A stretch of 10,051 bases of DNA from Gammaproteobacteria bacterium (GCA_019752835.1 JAIELR010000005.1:1-10051), one strand, 5' to 3'; counted from the stretch's first letter, positions 1 to 7,797 are shown. Program-made: numbers and translations. Notes: a model not told the origin generated them from the letters alone.

Positions 1-26
1 TGTTCTTGGGTTAATGAGGTCGGAAT

Positions 27-47
27 CGCATTAAAATGCGGGTTTTT
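27..47 (+). terminator. Weak terminator-like hairpin at the left edge
   Basis: CGCAT (27-31) and ATGCG (36-40) can pair around a four-base TAAA loop, and five T (43-47) follow after GG. This could end transcription from a gene left of the window. The stem is short and two G separate it from the T run, so it is a weak candidate. Confidence 0.3.
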
Positions 48-84
48 CAGTGATTTCGCCAATAGTGTGTCCCCTTTTTTTGTT

Positions 85-112
85 TTGTACAAATTTAAGG
101 AGATAGTTTAAT
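85..112 (+). promoter_or_regulatory. Possible promoter of the first operon
   Basis: TTGTAC (85-90) and TTTAAT (107-112) are separated by 16 bp. The -10 matches 5 of 6 bases of the sigma-70 consensus and the -35 matches 3 of 6. It lies just upstream of the first long gene. An AAGGAG at 97-102 between the two boxes has no usable start codon behind it. The call rests on sequence similarity alone. Confidence 0.25.
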
Positions 113-223
113 CTATTGATTTAATAACACTTATTATTTTTTGAAACTAGCAACGAGTTGGATAAGATGTCGGTCACTGATCATAAGTCTAAACATTATT
201 CAACCCCTCAACTTGGAGAAACC

Positions 224-2848
224 ATGCAAAACTCAAACCATCCAGAAACCAAACAAGCGTCCAAAGCGAAAAAAAATTCTCGCAAAGAAAACGTATCATC
301 AAATTCGTCAGGCCGACATAAACATCCGCAAAAGCAGAACGTTCGGCCTGAAAGCACGTCATCACAAACAAACATTATTTTAATGGAATCGAATACACCA
401 TCAAAAGGAGATAGCATGCTCGAGCGTCAAAAAGCATTGCCCGCGCGTTGTGAAGATAAACCGTATGTGGCTTGTGTAAAAATGGCTGCTTATCTACAAC
501 AGCTGAGAATAGATAAAGACTTTACGCCAGCACTTGATGCTGAATATAAGTTACTTGAGAAACAGCTTCTGCTTTTTATTCCTCACGCGCCGCTCAGTCC
601 ACGAACTTACGGGGAATTTGTGACATTGGTATTAATCGGCAATCGACATATCACGAAAGCGGTGCTCGAGCGTTTGTATGGCTTGTTGCAACAAAACGAA
701 TTAGATGGTGAGCCACTTTTAAGCAGTATTCATCAAGCATTGGCGCACATTTTAGTGAGTGGTCAGCCTGTCAATAAAGATTTTTTATCGCCGCTTATTC
801 CTTATCTTCTCGAAAAAACACTTGCCTTGCAAAACAAAGGAGAACTCGACGCCGCTGGTGTGAATCAGGGACTGCAAAGCTTATATTACTTACTCACACT
901 TTTACAACAACGCTGCCAAAGTATACGGCGTGAGTTATTAAGTAGCTTGAAGGAAAATTTTGCGCAACTGGAAAAAAAACTGCCTGAAGAAACCATTAAG
1001 AAACAATATCCTGGCTATTATTTTTTATTACAACAATTACAAGCTCAGCGTAGTGCACTTAAGCAATATAATAAATCCTCTTTAGACAAAGCTGATATTA
1101 AAAAAGAAAAGAAAACGAAACGTAATAACGTTATTTTAGAGCCCTTAAAAGGGACAATACAAATTGCCACGGGCGTCACCCTATTGCTCAGCGTGATTTC
1201 TCTTACCGTACTCACATCAGGTATCACAACCTTCATGATAGGGTTTACGGCAAAAATGTCTGGTGATTTAGCCTGGAAGGGGTTAAAGCGCTATGGGAAA
1301 ACAGCTGCATCGGCGTATGATTTTTATAAATTGACGGCTGAAGAGAAACAAAAAGCGAGCGAAGCTTTAATACAGCTGTGCGATAATTTAGATTTGGCGC
1401 GCTTGCTCACGCTACAAACTCCATCAGAAGCGGCAGAAATCATTAACCAGTTAAGCCATTTTTTATGTTATTACTCGTTACCACAAGTGCATCCCTTAGT
1501 CGGGTTGGTGTCATCCGTCTTGAAAAAATTATATAGCACCAAATTCACCCCTCATTCAATAAGCGCAAGCTGTGATAGCACCTTGCAGCGGTTTGTATTG
1601 CGGCAAAGTGATAGTTTATCCCGTGCAGGGTATAACGTGTTTGTCCCATTAATGGATAGGAATACCGGTGAAAAACAATTGGCCGCCTATGCGTCAACGT
1701 TACTCTCCTTGCCCGAGAGTACATTGACAAAATATCAGTCATACACTCAATGTTTATCCAATGAAAAAAAGCGCTTTTCGCCGCAAGGTAAAAAAGAAGA
1801 GCGAAACTTTAAGCGTTTAAAAAAATTAGAAAACCATATTGCCTTGTTGACCGATAAAAAAGAAAAGGTCAGCGAGCAAGAAGAAACCATTGAACTAGAG
1901 GTTAATTGTAAATCTTGTTGGGATGAGGTATTTCCACAAGATAGCCCCTTTGTGGATATTATCAGCAGCCTTGGTGATGCGTTAATCAGTCCACCCGTTT
2001 CTTTAGTTGCGAAAGAGCAATTTCAGAATCAATGGAAAAAATATGAACGTCACGGTGCTTACCTAAAAAATAACCGCTATCCTTACTCCAATTGGAGTCA
2101 AATGTTAAAGGCAGAGTTGGATGGGCTTATCAAAAGCACACCCGTTATTCAGTCGCTATTAACAGAGCAAGGAGTCAGCAAAAATAAGTCATCCAAAGAA
2201 AATAATGCCGTATTTATTCAAGCCCGCATTCTGGGGGTAGAAGAAAAAATTACCAATATCTTAGATAAAATAAAAATCTCACCGGGCATGGCCGATGAGG
2301 CGACAAAAGCACATTTGGCCATTTTATTGAACCGCTTAAAAATAAAAAAAATGGAATTCGAAGAAAAAATTCCCTCGCGGCCTTTTATCTCCGCGGATGA
2401 AGTTCATGTCAAGACGATAGAAAATATTGATGTATGGTTAGAAGCCATTAATGGCATTGAAGAAGAAATCTCCCCTCGCTTGTCCTTGCTCATCAATCCG
2501 GCGAATATTCCACAGAGCCATTTTAGCTCACCCATCGCAGACAATCGAGGTCAGAGTAAAAACGTAAAAACAAGGCGCAACAAAAGTTATCCGGTACAAA
2601 TAGATTACCTCGAGCGGGATTTAACGCCCGAGCAGCGCTTAAACTTACAGGACTTTATAAAAGAGCAGGGGATGGATGATGCCTTGGGTTATATTGACAA
2701 TTCGGTCACCACGAATAAAAACAAGACACTGATAACCGGTGTGTCTTTTATGTCAGAAAAGGCTGCCGCCAGCTTTGAGAAAACCCTTTATCAAGAAATT
2801 TCTCGTTTAACAGGCGTCGCCTCAAATTCATCACTCCCCCAGGGGTAA
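224..2848 (+). CDS. Unrecognised large protein with a hydrophobic segment; partner of the NACHT-HEAT gene
   Basis: I do not recognise a family. The frame is open from TTG 158. ATG 224 is preceded by GGAG (215-218) at good spacing and gives about 874 residues. An internal ATG at 416 has an even better site, AAGGAG (405-410), and would give 810 residues. The roughly 64 residues between them are a basic Ser/Asn/Lys/Gln-rich linker, so the true start is uncertain. The body is mostly helical. Residues about 310-345 are strongly hydrophobic and could form one or two membrane spans. Residues about 514-565 are Lys/Glu-rich and coiled-coil-like. The last 75 or so residues before the tail look like a compact separate domain. 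There is no signal peptide and no catalytic motif I can name. The stop at 2846 is 23 bases from the NACHT gene, so the two are surely co-transcribed and may be one translated unit. A role as effector or membrane partner of the NTPase is inference. Confidence 0.85.
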   Translation: MQNSNHPETKQASKAKKNSRKENVSSNSSGRHKHPQKQNVRPESTSSQTNIILMESNTPSKGDSMLERQKALPARCEDKPYVACVKMAAYLQQLRIDKDFTPALDAEYKLLEKQLLLFIPHAPLSPRTYGEFVTLVLIGNRHITKAVLERLYGLLQQNELDGEPLLSSIHQALAHILVSGQPVNKDFLSPLIPYLLEKTLALQNKGELDAAGVNQGLQSLYYLLTLLQQRCQSIRRELLSSLKENFAQLEKKLPEETIKKQYPGYYFLLQQLQAQRSALKQYNKSSLDKADIKKEKKTKRNNVILEPLKGTIQIATGVTLLLSVISLTVLTSGITTFMIGFTAKMSGDLAWKGLKRYGKTAASAYDFYKLTAEEKQKASEALIQLCDNLDLARLLTLQTPSEAAEIINQLSHFLCYYSLPQVHPLVGLVSSVLKKLYSTKFTPHSISASCDSTLQRFVLRQSDSLSRAGYNVFVPLMDRNTGEKQLAAYASTLLSLPESTLTKYQSYTQCLSNEKKRFSPQGKKEERNFKRLKKLENHIALLTDKKEKVSEQEETIELEVNCKSCWDEVFPQDSPFVDIISSLGDALISPPVSLVAKEQFQNQWKKYERHGAYLKNNRYPYSNWSQMLKAELDGLIKSTPVIQSLLTEQGVSKNKSSKENNAVFIQARILGVEEKITNILDKIKISPGMADEATKAHLAILLNRLKIKKMEFEEKIPSRPFISADEVHVKTIENIDVWLEAINGIEEEISPRLSLLINPANIPQSHFSSPIADNRGQSKNVKTRRNKSYPVQIDYLERDLTPEQRLNLQDFIKEQGMDDALGYIDNSVTTNKNKTLITGVSFMSEKAAASFEKTLYQEISRLTGVASNSSLPQG
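405..418 (+). promoter_or_regulatory. Strong internal ribosome binding site and alternative start
   Basis: AAGGAG (405-410) sits five bases before an in-frame ATG at 416, the best Shine-Dalgarno arrangement in the first gene. It may be the real start, or it may give a second, shorter isoform without the low-complexity N-terminus. Confidence 0.45.
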
Positions 2849-2884
2849 CTCCATCATCAAATGTCAGCCCCATGGGTGATGGAG
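2836..2884 (+). promoter_or_regulatory. Candidate -1 frameshift or translation-coupling element between the two long genes
   Basis: Five C (2836-2840) lie just before the first gene's stop TAA (2846-2848). Beginning 8 nt after the C run, CTCCATCATC (2849-2858) can pair with GGTGATGGAG (2875-2884). That is ten base pairs, one of them G-U, around a 16-nt loop. The ATG of the NACHT gene (2872) lies at the loop-stem border and has no Shine-Dalgarno sequence. A ribosome slipping back one base on CCC would read on through the second frame, which is open at this point, as Pro-Pro-Gly-Val-Thr-Pro-Ser-Ser. Alternatively the hairpin hides the ATG until ribosomes terminating on the first gene melt it, or a base has been lost from the C run. 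Confidence 0.45.
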
Positions 2885-5800
2885 AGGGTAAAGGGCAGGG
2901 TGGTCCAGTTAATCACTATCATGACTCGACAGGCAGTTTAGTCAAAATGGGCAATGCCAAGCTATCTCATCTGACAGCGATAGGCACGCAGAAAAAAGAA
3001 AAAACCCTTATTAACAAAGGAACGATTAATCACACACAGAATATTACGCAGCCTTCTTCTGTTTTTCCTCAGGAGACCCTGCCCAATGTTGAGGCGCTAC
3101 TCGTCCAGGCCAATGCCAATTTAAAGAAAAGCTATTGCCACGACATTGCGATGCCTTATCTTTTACACAAGAAAGCGACGCAAACGCTGTACAATTGTTA
3201 TTTGCCTTTAACGTGTATCCAGCAGGTGGAGCAGGGAGTCGATAAAGCAGAGGCTACTCCCCATCATACATCGAGCGCTTCTTCTCAGAAAACGCCCGCG
3301 CGGGAAAAGGATTATGAGCAGCGCTACGCTCAAGAATGCCCGATTGAGGTCAGTCAACTGTGGGAGCTTTCGGCGTATAAGGCACTAAAGGAAACGTCAA
3401 AAAAAAACGAGCCATCTCATCCGTCTCCCGCACCCAAACGGTTAGTGATACGAGGTGCTGCAGGCATGGGGAAAACCACCTTGTTGCGTTGTATGGCGGC
3501 CTACTGGGGAAAGAAGAAAACCGAGCCGGGCGATGAGCGCATGGATGTGACCGACTGGCAGCGGCATTTTGAGGTAGTGCTGTATGTCCCCTTGCGCAAA
3601 CTATTAACGTACGAGTCCTCACTAAGGGGCTCCGAGGGGCTAGCGGCTTTTCTGCACACCTGCTACGACGCTTACCTCACACCGGCAGACGCTCTCGTGC
3701 TGGCGAAGTCTATCGGTGGGCACACAACGACTTCTAGCCCACCTGGGCGCATTCTGCTCTTATTGGATGGACTGGATGAAGTCAGTGGCTTGCTTGAGGG
3801 CTTTCGTCCTCTGCCTAACACTTTAGCTGCTGAGCAGCCCCTCCTCAAACAAACTCACGCCTTACGAAAAACACTGCTCGAACACCTATTAAGCCATGAC
3901 CGGTGGATAGTCACCACAAGGCCGCCGCTGGCTGAGCACAAAAAACTTAGCCATGCCACCCACCATTTAGCCTTGAGTGGATTTGGGCCAAGCCATATTG
4001 AACTCTATGTTGCTCAGTTTTGCCAAGGATTTGGGCGGGGTAGTGTCACATCGTCGCTCACAGCCTTAGTTAAGCAGCCCCATTTACACGAGCTTGCCGG
4101 GGTGCCCCTACAGTTAGAGCTCTTGTGCAGCTTAGGGCTGAAAGAAAAAACCTTCTTGCAAACCCAGGGCGATATTCCCTTAACCCTCTTGTATGCCAAG
4201 CTATTCATCACCTTGGGTAAACGCTTTTTAAAGAAAACACCGAATTACTTAAAAGTCCGCGAGCGCATGAGGTGTTTAACGGAGCAAGAGGTGCTCGACC
4301 GGGTTCAAGAGCCGCTCTCCTGGTTAGCTGAATTGGCGTTAACGGGGATGTTAGCCCAACAAACCCAAGTGAGTGTCACTCAGCTACCCCTTGAGCATCC
4401 CCTCAAGCAGCTACTTAATACGCTCTCTTCTGCCGACAGAGACGCAAAACTTAGCGCGGCGCTCGAGCGTTTTGGCCTCTTGAGTCCGATAGGGCTTATG
4501 GAAACCGATAAGCAAGCTCAAATCTATTCGTTCCCGCATTTAACCTACCAAGAATTTTTAGCCGCCTGGGCGTTGGCAAGACAACTCATGACGTGTGTAC
4601 CCGAGGAGCGACCCGCGATAATTAAACGCATTCAAGACCTTTTTTATCACCGGATGCAAGTCTTCTTGGTGAGTCTGTTAAGCGAACCAGCCATTTTTCC
4701 GTTTTTCTTTACGCCTGAAGAAAATCATCAGCGTCGCGCTGTCTTGTATGCGATACTGCAGCCGATATGGGTAGATTTCTTGGTGGGTCCAGACGGCATA
4801 AGAGACATGTGGAAACAATATTATTCATCGTCCCCCTTTACCCAGGCCTGTCGTTTACTGACGGTCACCCTGAGCGACTCTGCAGCCATCTCAGATGACT
4901 GCGCTACTCTAACCCACACGTGTATGCAGGCCCTTGTTGGTTGCATTGACGCTAGCATCGAGGGGGCAAATTCATCATCCTATTTTTACGCGTTTTTAGG
5001 TTTTTTATCTCAGCCTCTCTTAGAAGCGCCGCCGATAAAGACCTGCTTAGAGGAAAAATGGCGCACCCATCCAAAGGCGTTGCTCACCTGGATGGGTAGC
5101 TTGAGATGCCCTATTCCGTCTTTTCTAGCACAAAAAATAGATGAAGCGAGTCGGCCAAACGTCAACGTCACGATACGACAGGCAGCTGCCAAAGCGATAG
5201 GGTCCCTCGGCGAGCATGCTAGCGAAGCCCTTCAACTTAAACTCATTGACTTGCTCAAAAACAGCGAGGCCAGTATTCGACAAGAAGCCGCCACAGCGAT
5301 TGGGCGCCTCGGCCAGTTTGCCAGTGAAGCCTTTCAGCTTAAACTCATTGACTTGCTCAAAAACAGCGAGGCGAGTGTCCGACAAGCGGCTGCCGAAGCA
5401 ATTGGGAGTCTCCGGGGGTTTGCCAGTGAAGCCCTTCAACGTAAGCTCATCGCCTTATCCAACGATGGTGAGGTAAGTGTCCGACAAGCGGCTGTCAAAG
5501 CAATTGGGAGTTTCCAGTGGTTTACCAGCCAAGCCCTTCAGCTTGGACTCATCGACTTGCTCAAAGACAGCGAGGCCAGCATTCGACAAGCGGCTGCCGA
5601 GGCGATTGGGGGCCTCGGCAAGTTTGCTAGCGAAGCCCTTCGACTTAAACTCATCGACTTATCCAGCGATAAAGAGGCTGATGTTCGGCAAGCGACAGTC
5701 CAGGCGATTGGGTACCTCGGCAAGCATGCCAGCGAAGCCCTTCGGCTTAAACTCATCGACTTATCCAACGATAGTGAGGCGAGTGTCCGACAAGCGGCTG

Positions 5801-7353
5801 CCGAGGCGATTGGGCGCCTCGGCCAGCATGCCAGCGAAGCCCTTCGACTTAAACTCATCGCCTTATCTAACGATAGTGAGGCAAGTGTCCGACAAGCAGC
5901 TGCCAAAGCGATTGGGTACCTTGGTGAAAAGAGTGGCACGACACTCAAAGCCGCTCTCAAGCGACTCGCACATGATTCTAACGCTCATGTTCGCCAAGCG
6001 GTTGCCGAGACCATTGGTCGTCTTGGTGTAAGCGCCACTAAAAGGCTCCAGCATTTGCTCGAACGGCTCGTGAATGACCTCTATCCTTCTGTACGACAAG
6101 CCGCAGTCCAGGCAATTGGTCAGCTGGGCAACAACGCCATCAAAGAATTGAAAACGAGTCTTGAGCGATGCACAAACGACATCAGCCCGCATTTGCGACA
6201 AGCAGCTACCGAGAAAATTGACAAATTGAGTGAGCCTAACCCTGAGGCATATCAACTTAAACTCATCGAACTGCTCAAAGACAATGAGCCCCATATGAGA
6301 CAAGTTGCAGCCGAGAGAGTGGGGCAGCTTGGTCAGCATGCCAGTGAAGCCCTTCAACACAAATGGCTTGACTTGCTGAGTGATAATAATCCGGATGTTC
6401 GGCAACTTGCCTTAGCTCTGGTAGATAGTCTTCTTCCTTATCTCCCTTTCTCTGAAGCGGTTCAGATAAAACTCCCCGAGTTGCTCAAGAATAAAGAGAC
6501 AGATATCCGACAAATTGCTATTAAGACTATTAGTCAGCTGGGTCAGCGCACCAGCGAGGCGCTGCAATTTAAACTCCTTGAGCTACTACAGAGCAAAGAG
6601 CGCTTTATTAGGGAATCCGCGGTTGAAGTGATGAACCGACTCGACGAGCATGTTAGCCAAGCTATTCACCTGAAGCTTATTGACTTACTCAAAGACAACC
6701 AGCTCGCCGTCCGAGAAGGGGCCGCTGAGGCAATTGGCTGGCTGGGCAGGCACGCTACCAACACCCTAAAGAGTCAATTAGCACAACTCGCTTGCGATAA
6801 CACGCCAGCGGTCAGGCGCATGGTTGCCCTGTCTATTGGTCGGCTTGGGCAATACGCTAATGAGCGCCTCAAAACGTGCCTTGAGCAGTTGGTGGGTGAG
6901 GAGAATATTCCGGTGCGACTCAGTGCGATATGGGCGATTGGACAGCTTAGTCAGTATGCAGGTGAAGGCCTCTATCTCAAGTTGATTAGCCGACTCAAGG
7001 ATAGCGACTCGGGGGTTCGACAAGTCGCTTTTTTGACGCTTGGAAGATTGGTTGGACATCTTAGTGTGGCCTGTCAATTCAGCCTGGTTGACTTGCTTAA
7101 AAATAAGGAACCTCCGGAGAGTCGAAGAACGGTGGTTGCTACGATTGGGTCTCTCGGCAAATATGCCCGTGACGCACTTCAAGCGCAACTCGTGGTATTG
7201 CTGAGCGATGATGATGGCGGTGTTCGAGAGGGCGCGGCAGCTGCCATTGAGCAGCTAGGTCAACACGCGAGTGAAACCACACAACGAGCACTTGGAGATT
7301 TCCGTCGCCGAGACCAGGTCGATAATAACGCATCTTTCTCTCCTGCCTTCTAA
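2872..7353 (+). CDS. NACHT-domain STAND NTPase with C-terminal HEAT-like repeats
   Basis: This is a 1493-residue NLR-like protein. Residues 1-60 are Gly/Asn/His-rich and probably flexible. Residues 84-118 form a helical segment of the kind that precedes NACHT domains in large bacterial STAND proteins. The NTPase core is intact: Walker A GAAGMGKTT at 195-203 (Lys201), Walker B ILLLLDGLDE at 294-303 with the NACHT-type DGLDE signature, a sensor-like TTRPP at 348-352, and the winged-helix motif FPHLTYQEFLAAW from 554. Residues 768-1480 are about 21 HEAT-like repeats of 34 residues, typically with the element VRQAAAEAIGRLG. In the family, nucleotide-driven oligomerisation follows recognition of a ligand by the C-terminal repeats, and bacterial members defend against phage. 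Others occur in intracellular bacteria with eukaryote-like protein sets. No effector domain such as a nuclease, TIR or protease is evident in this chain, so output may come from the upstream partner. ATG 2872 lacks a ribosome binding site. The gene is visibly richer in G+C than its neighbours. Confidence 0.93.
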   Translation: MGDGEGKGQGGPVNHYHDSTGSLVKMGNAKLSHLTAIGTQKKEKTLINKGTINHTQNITQPSSVFPQETLPNVEALLVQANANLKKSYCHDIAMPYLLHKKATQTLYNCYLPLTCIQQVEQGVDKAEATPHHTSSASSQKTPAREKDYEQRYAQECPIEVSQLWELSAYKALKETSKKNEPSHPSPAPKRLVIRGAAGMGKTTLLRCMAAYWGKKKTEPGDERMDVTDWQRHFEVVLYVPLRKLLTYESSLRGSEGLAAFLHTCYDAYLTPADALVLAKSIGGHTTTSSPPGRILLLLDGLDEVSGLLEGFRPLPNTLAAEQPLLKQTHALRKTLLEHLLSHDRWIVTTRPPLAEHKKLSHATHHLALSGFGPSHIELYVAQFCQGFGRGSVTSSLTALVKQPHLHELAGVPLQLELLCSLGLKEKTFLQTQGDIPLTLLYAKLFITLGKRFLKKTPNYLKVRERMRCLTEQEVLDRVQEPLSWLAELALTGMLAQQTQVSVTQLPLEHPLKQLLNTLSSADRDAKLSAALERFGLLSPIGLMETDKQAQIYSFPHLTYQEFLAAWALARQLMTCVPEERPAIIKRIQDLFYHRMQVFLVSLLSEPAIFPFFFTPEENHQRRAVLYAILQPIWVDFLVGPDGIRDMWKQYYSSSPFTQACRLLTVTLSDSAAISDDCATLTHTCMQALVGCIDASIEGANSSSYFYAFLGFLSQPLLEAPPIKTCLEEKWRTHPKALLTWMGSLRCPIPSFLAQKIDEASRPNVNVTIRQAAAKAIGSLGEHASEALQLKLIDLLKNSEASIRQEAATAIGRLGQFASEAFQLKLIDLLKNSEASVRQAAAEAIGSLRGFASEALQRKLIALSNDGEVSVRQAAVKAIGSFQWFTSQALQLGLIDLLKDSEASIRQAAAEAIGGLGKFASEALRLKLIDLSSDKEADVRQATVQAIGYLGKHASEALRLKLIDLSNDSEASVRQAAAEAIGRLGQHASEALRLKLIALSNDSEASVRQAAAKAIGYLGEKSGTTLKAALKRLAHDSNAHVRQAVAETIGRLGVSATKRLQHLLERLVNDLYPSVRQAAVQAIGQLGNNAIKELKTSLERCTNDISPHLRQAATEKIDKLSEPNPEAYQLKLIELLKDNEPHMRQVAAERVGQLGQHASEALQHKWLDLLSDNNPDVRQLALALVDSLLPYLPFSEAVQIKLPELLKNKETDIRQIAIKTISQLGQRTSEALQFKLLELLQSKERFIRESAVEVMNRLDEHVSQAIHLKLIDLLKDNQLAVREGAAEAIGWLGRHATNTLKSQLAQLACDNTPAVRRMVALSIGRLGQYANERLKTCLEQLVGEENIPVRLSAIWAIGQLSQYAGEGLYLKLISRLKDSDSGVRQVAFLTLGRLVGHLSVACQFSLVDLLKNKEPPESRRTVVATIGSLGKYARDALQAQLVVLLSDDDGGVREGAAAAIEQLGQHASETTQRALGDFRRRDQVDNNASFSPAF
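5173..7312 (+). repeat. 102-bp tandem repeats encoding HEAT-like units
   Basis: The Arg codon of the conserved VRQ/IRQ element recurs at 5176, 5278, 5380, 5482, 5584, 5686, 5788, 5890, 5992, 6094, 6196, 6298 and 6400. It continues at 6508, 6610, 6712, 6814, 6916, 7018, 7123 and 7225. Spacing is exactly 102 bp except for one step of 108 and one of 105. Units between about 5170 and 5935 are nearly identical at the DNA level; for instance the block at 5239-5270 recurs at 5341-5372. Later units keep only the amino-acid pattern. Copy number can change without breaking the frame. Confidence 0.95.
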
Positions 7354-7443
7354 AAGGGCCGTTAGGCGTGGAACTTTTCGCGAGTTTGTTTCAATACATC
7401 GAAAAGGGCATTCTATTTCTGATAATGGTTATTTTAGGTTGTA

Positions 7444-7480
7444 AACGGTTAAAAAATACCGTTCAACGCAAATCAACGCA
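7444..7480. repeat. Small inverted repeat followed by paired direct repeats
   Basis: AACGGT (7444-7449) and ACCGTT (7458-7463) flank TAAAAAAT. They run straight into TCAACGCA at 7463-7470 and again at 7473-7480. Copies 10 bp apart would face the same side of the helix, as in protein-binding arrays. The function is unknown. Confidence 0.4.
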
Positions 7481-7485
7481 TTAAT

Positions 7486-7516
7486 AACTTGCAAGTTCAT
7501 GAAGTTTTGATACAAT
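7486..7516 (+). promoter_or_regulatory. Possible promoter overlapped by a 12-bp palindrome
   Basis: TTGCAA (7489-7494) and TACAAT (7511-7516), 16 bp apart, match the sigma-70 boxes at 4 of 6 and 5 of 6 bases. The -35 lies inside the perfect palindrome AACTTGCAAGTT (7486-7497), so a dimeric regulator there would block it. Transcription would start near 7523 and run into the palindrome at 7540 and on toward the Abi_2 unit. Confidence 0.35.
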
Positions 7517-7539
7517 GCCTTAGCGCTATTTTAAGTTGA

Positions 7540-7570
7540 CCAATACTGTCAGCACTGCTGACAGTATTGG
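7540..7570. repeat. Perfect 31-bp palindrome
   Basis: CCAATACTGTCAGCA (7540-7554) is followed by a single C and then its exact reverse complement (7556-7570). No T tract follows, so it is unlikely to be an intrinsic terminator. Near-perfect symmetry with a one-base centre favours a dimeric-protein operator or a recombinase/replication site. In RNA it would be a strong hairpin. Confidence 0.8.
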
Positions 7571-7631
7571 CGCAGACCATGTAATTGTCCAATAACTTGT
7601 TGAACAATTTTTTAAAATGCAGGACTTGACA

Positions 7632-7680
7632 AGGCGCATAATGATAAGCGATAGTGGCGCCACTCATGCCCGCCACGCCT
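7632..7680. repeat. Imperfect hairpin around a 12-bp palindrome
   Basis: AGGCG (7632-7636) can pair with CGCCT (7676-7680), and GCAT (7636-7639) with ATGC inside it, leaving a bulge on the right arm. The centre contains the perfect palindrome AGTGGCGCCACT (7653-7664). GACAAG before it and CTTGTC after it (near 7627 and 7724) form a further outer inverted repeat. The element resembles repetitive extragenic palindromes, but only one copy is present here. Confidence 0.4.
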
Positions 7681-7761
7681 CTTTATCAATGCGAACCTCG
7701 ACGGGTTATCCGCTTTTCGGTTCTTGTCATATGGACTGATCCGGCGCGAATTTTTCAAAAT

Positions 7762-7790
7762 TTTGCATTTATACATTCTTATGTTATAAT
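7762..7790 (+). promoter_or_regulatory. Promoter of the Abi_2-associated RNA
   Basis: A perfect -10 TATAAT (7785-7790) lies 17 bp after TTTGCA (7762-7767), which matches 4 of 6 bases of the -35 consensus. Transcription would begin near 7798, a few bases before the first stem of the predicted RNA. This placement supports a short discrete transcript. Confidence 0.6.
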
Positions 7791-7797
7791 TTTCCTC

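Larger units (their letters stand above)
7354..7797. other. Non-coding, symmetry-rich intergenic region
   Basis: I see no convincing gene in this 444-bp gap. It contains an AACGGT/ACCGTT inverted repeat (7444-7463), two direct copies of TCAACGCA exactly one helical turn apart (7463-7470 and 7473-7480), a 12-bp palindrome (7486-7497) and a promoter-like pair. It also has a 31-bp perfect palindrome (7540-7570) and an imperfect hairpin around 7632-7680. No good intrinsic terminator follows the NACHT gene. CTTTTCG/CGAAAAG (7374-7380/7400-7406) can pair but has a 19-nt loop and no T run. Confidence 0.6.

Noticed and set aside
141..383. 80-codon open frame overlapping the start of the first long gene
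   Set aside because: TTG start, no ribosome binding site, different frame, and a peptide with no recognisable pattern.
5125..6405. Several open frames on both strands across the repeat region, with repeated KPFxLNSLTCSKTA- or RRASLACLP-like peptides
   Set aside because: They are shadows of the 102-bp tandem repeats: a unit length divisible by three keeps all frames open together. They have no ribosome sites and the NACHT-HEAT frame explains the DNA.
5173..7312. Regular repeats considered as a CRISPR array
   Set aside because: The repeats have no unique spacers, lie inside one open reading frame and translate to HEAT-like units.
7374..7406. CTTTTCG/CGAAAAG as terminator of the NACHT gene
   Set aside because: The 19-nt loop is long, the stem is only 7 bp and no T tract follows.
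7626..7650. Possible nick region of a conjugative transfer origin (AAGGCGCATAATG somewhat like MOBQ nic sites)
   Set aside because: Only a partial resemblance to the GGGCGCA core, and no relaxase or mobilisation gene in the window.
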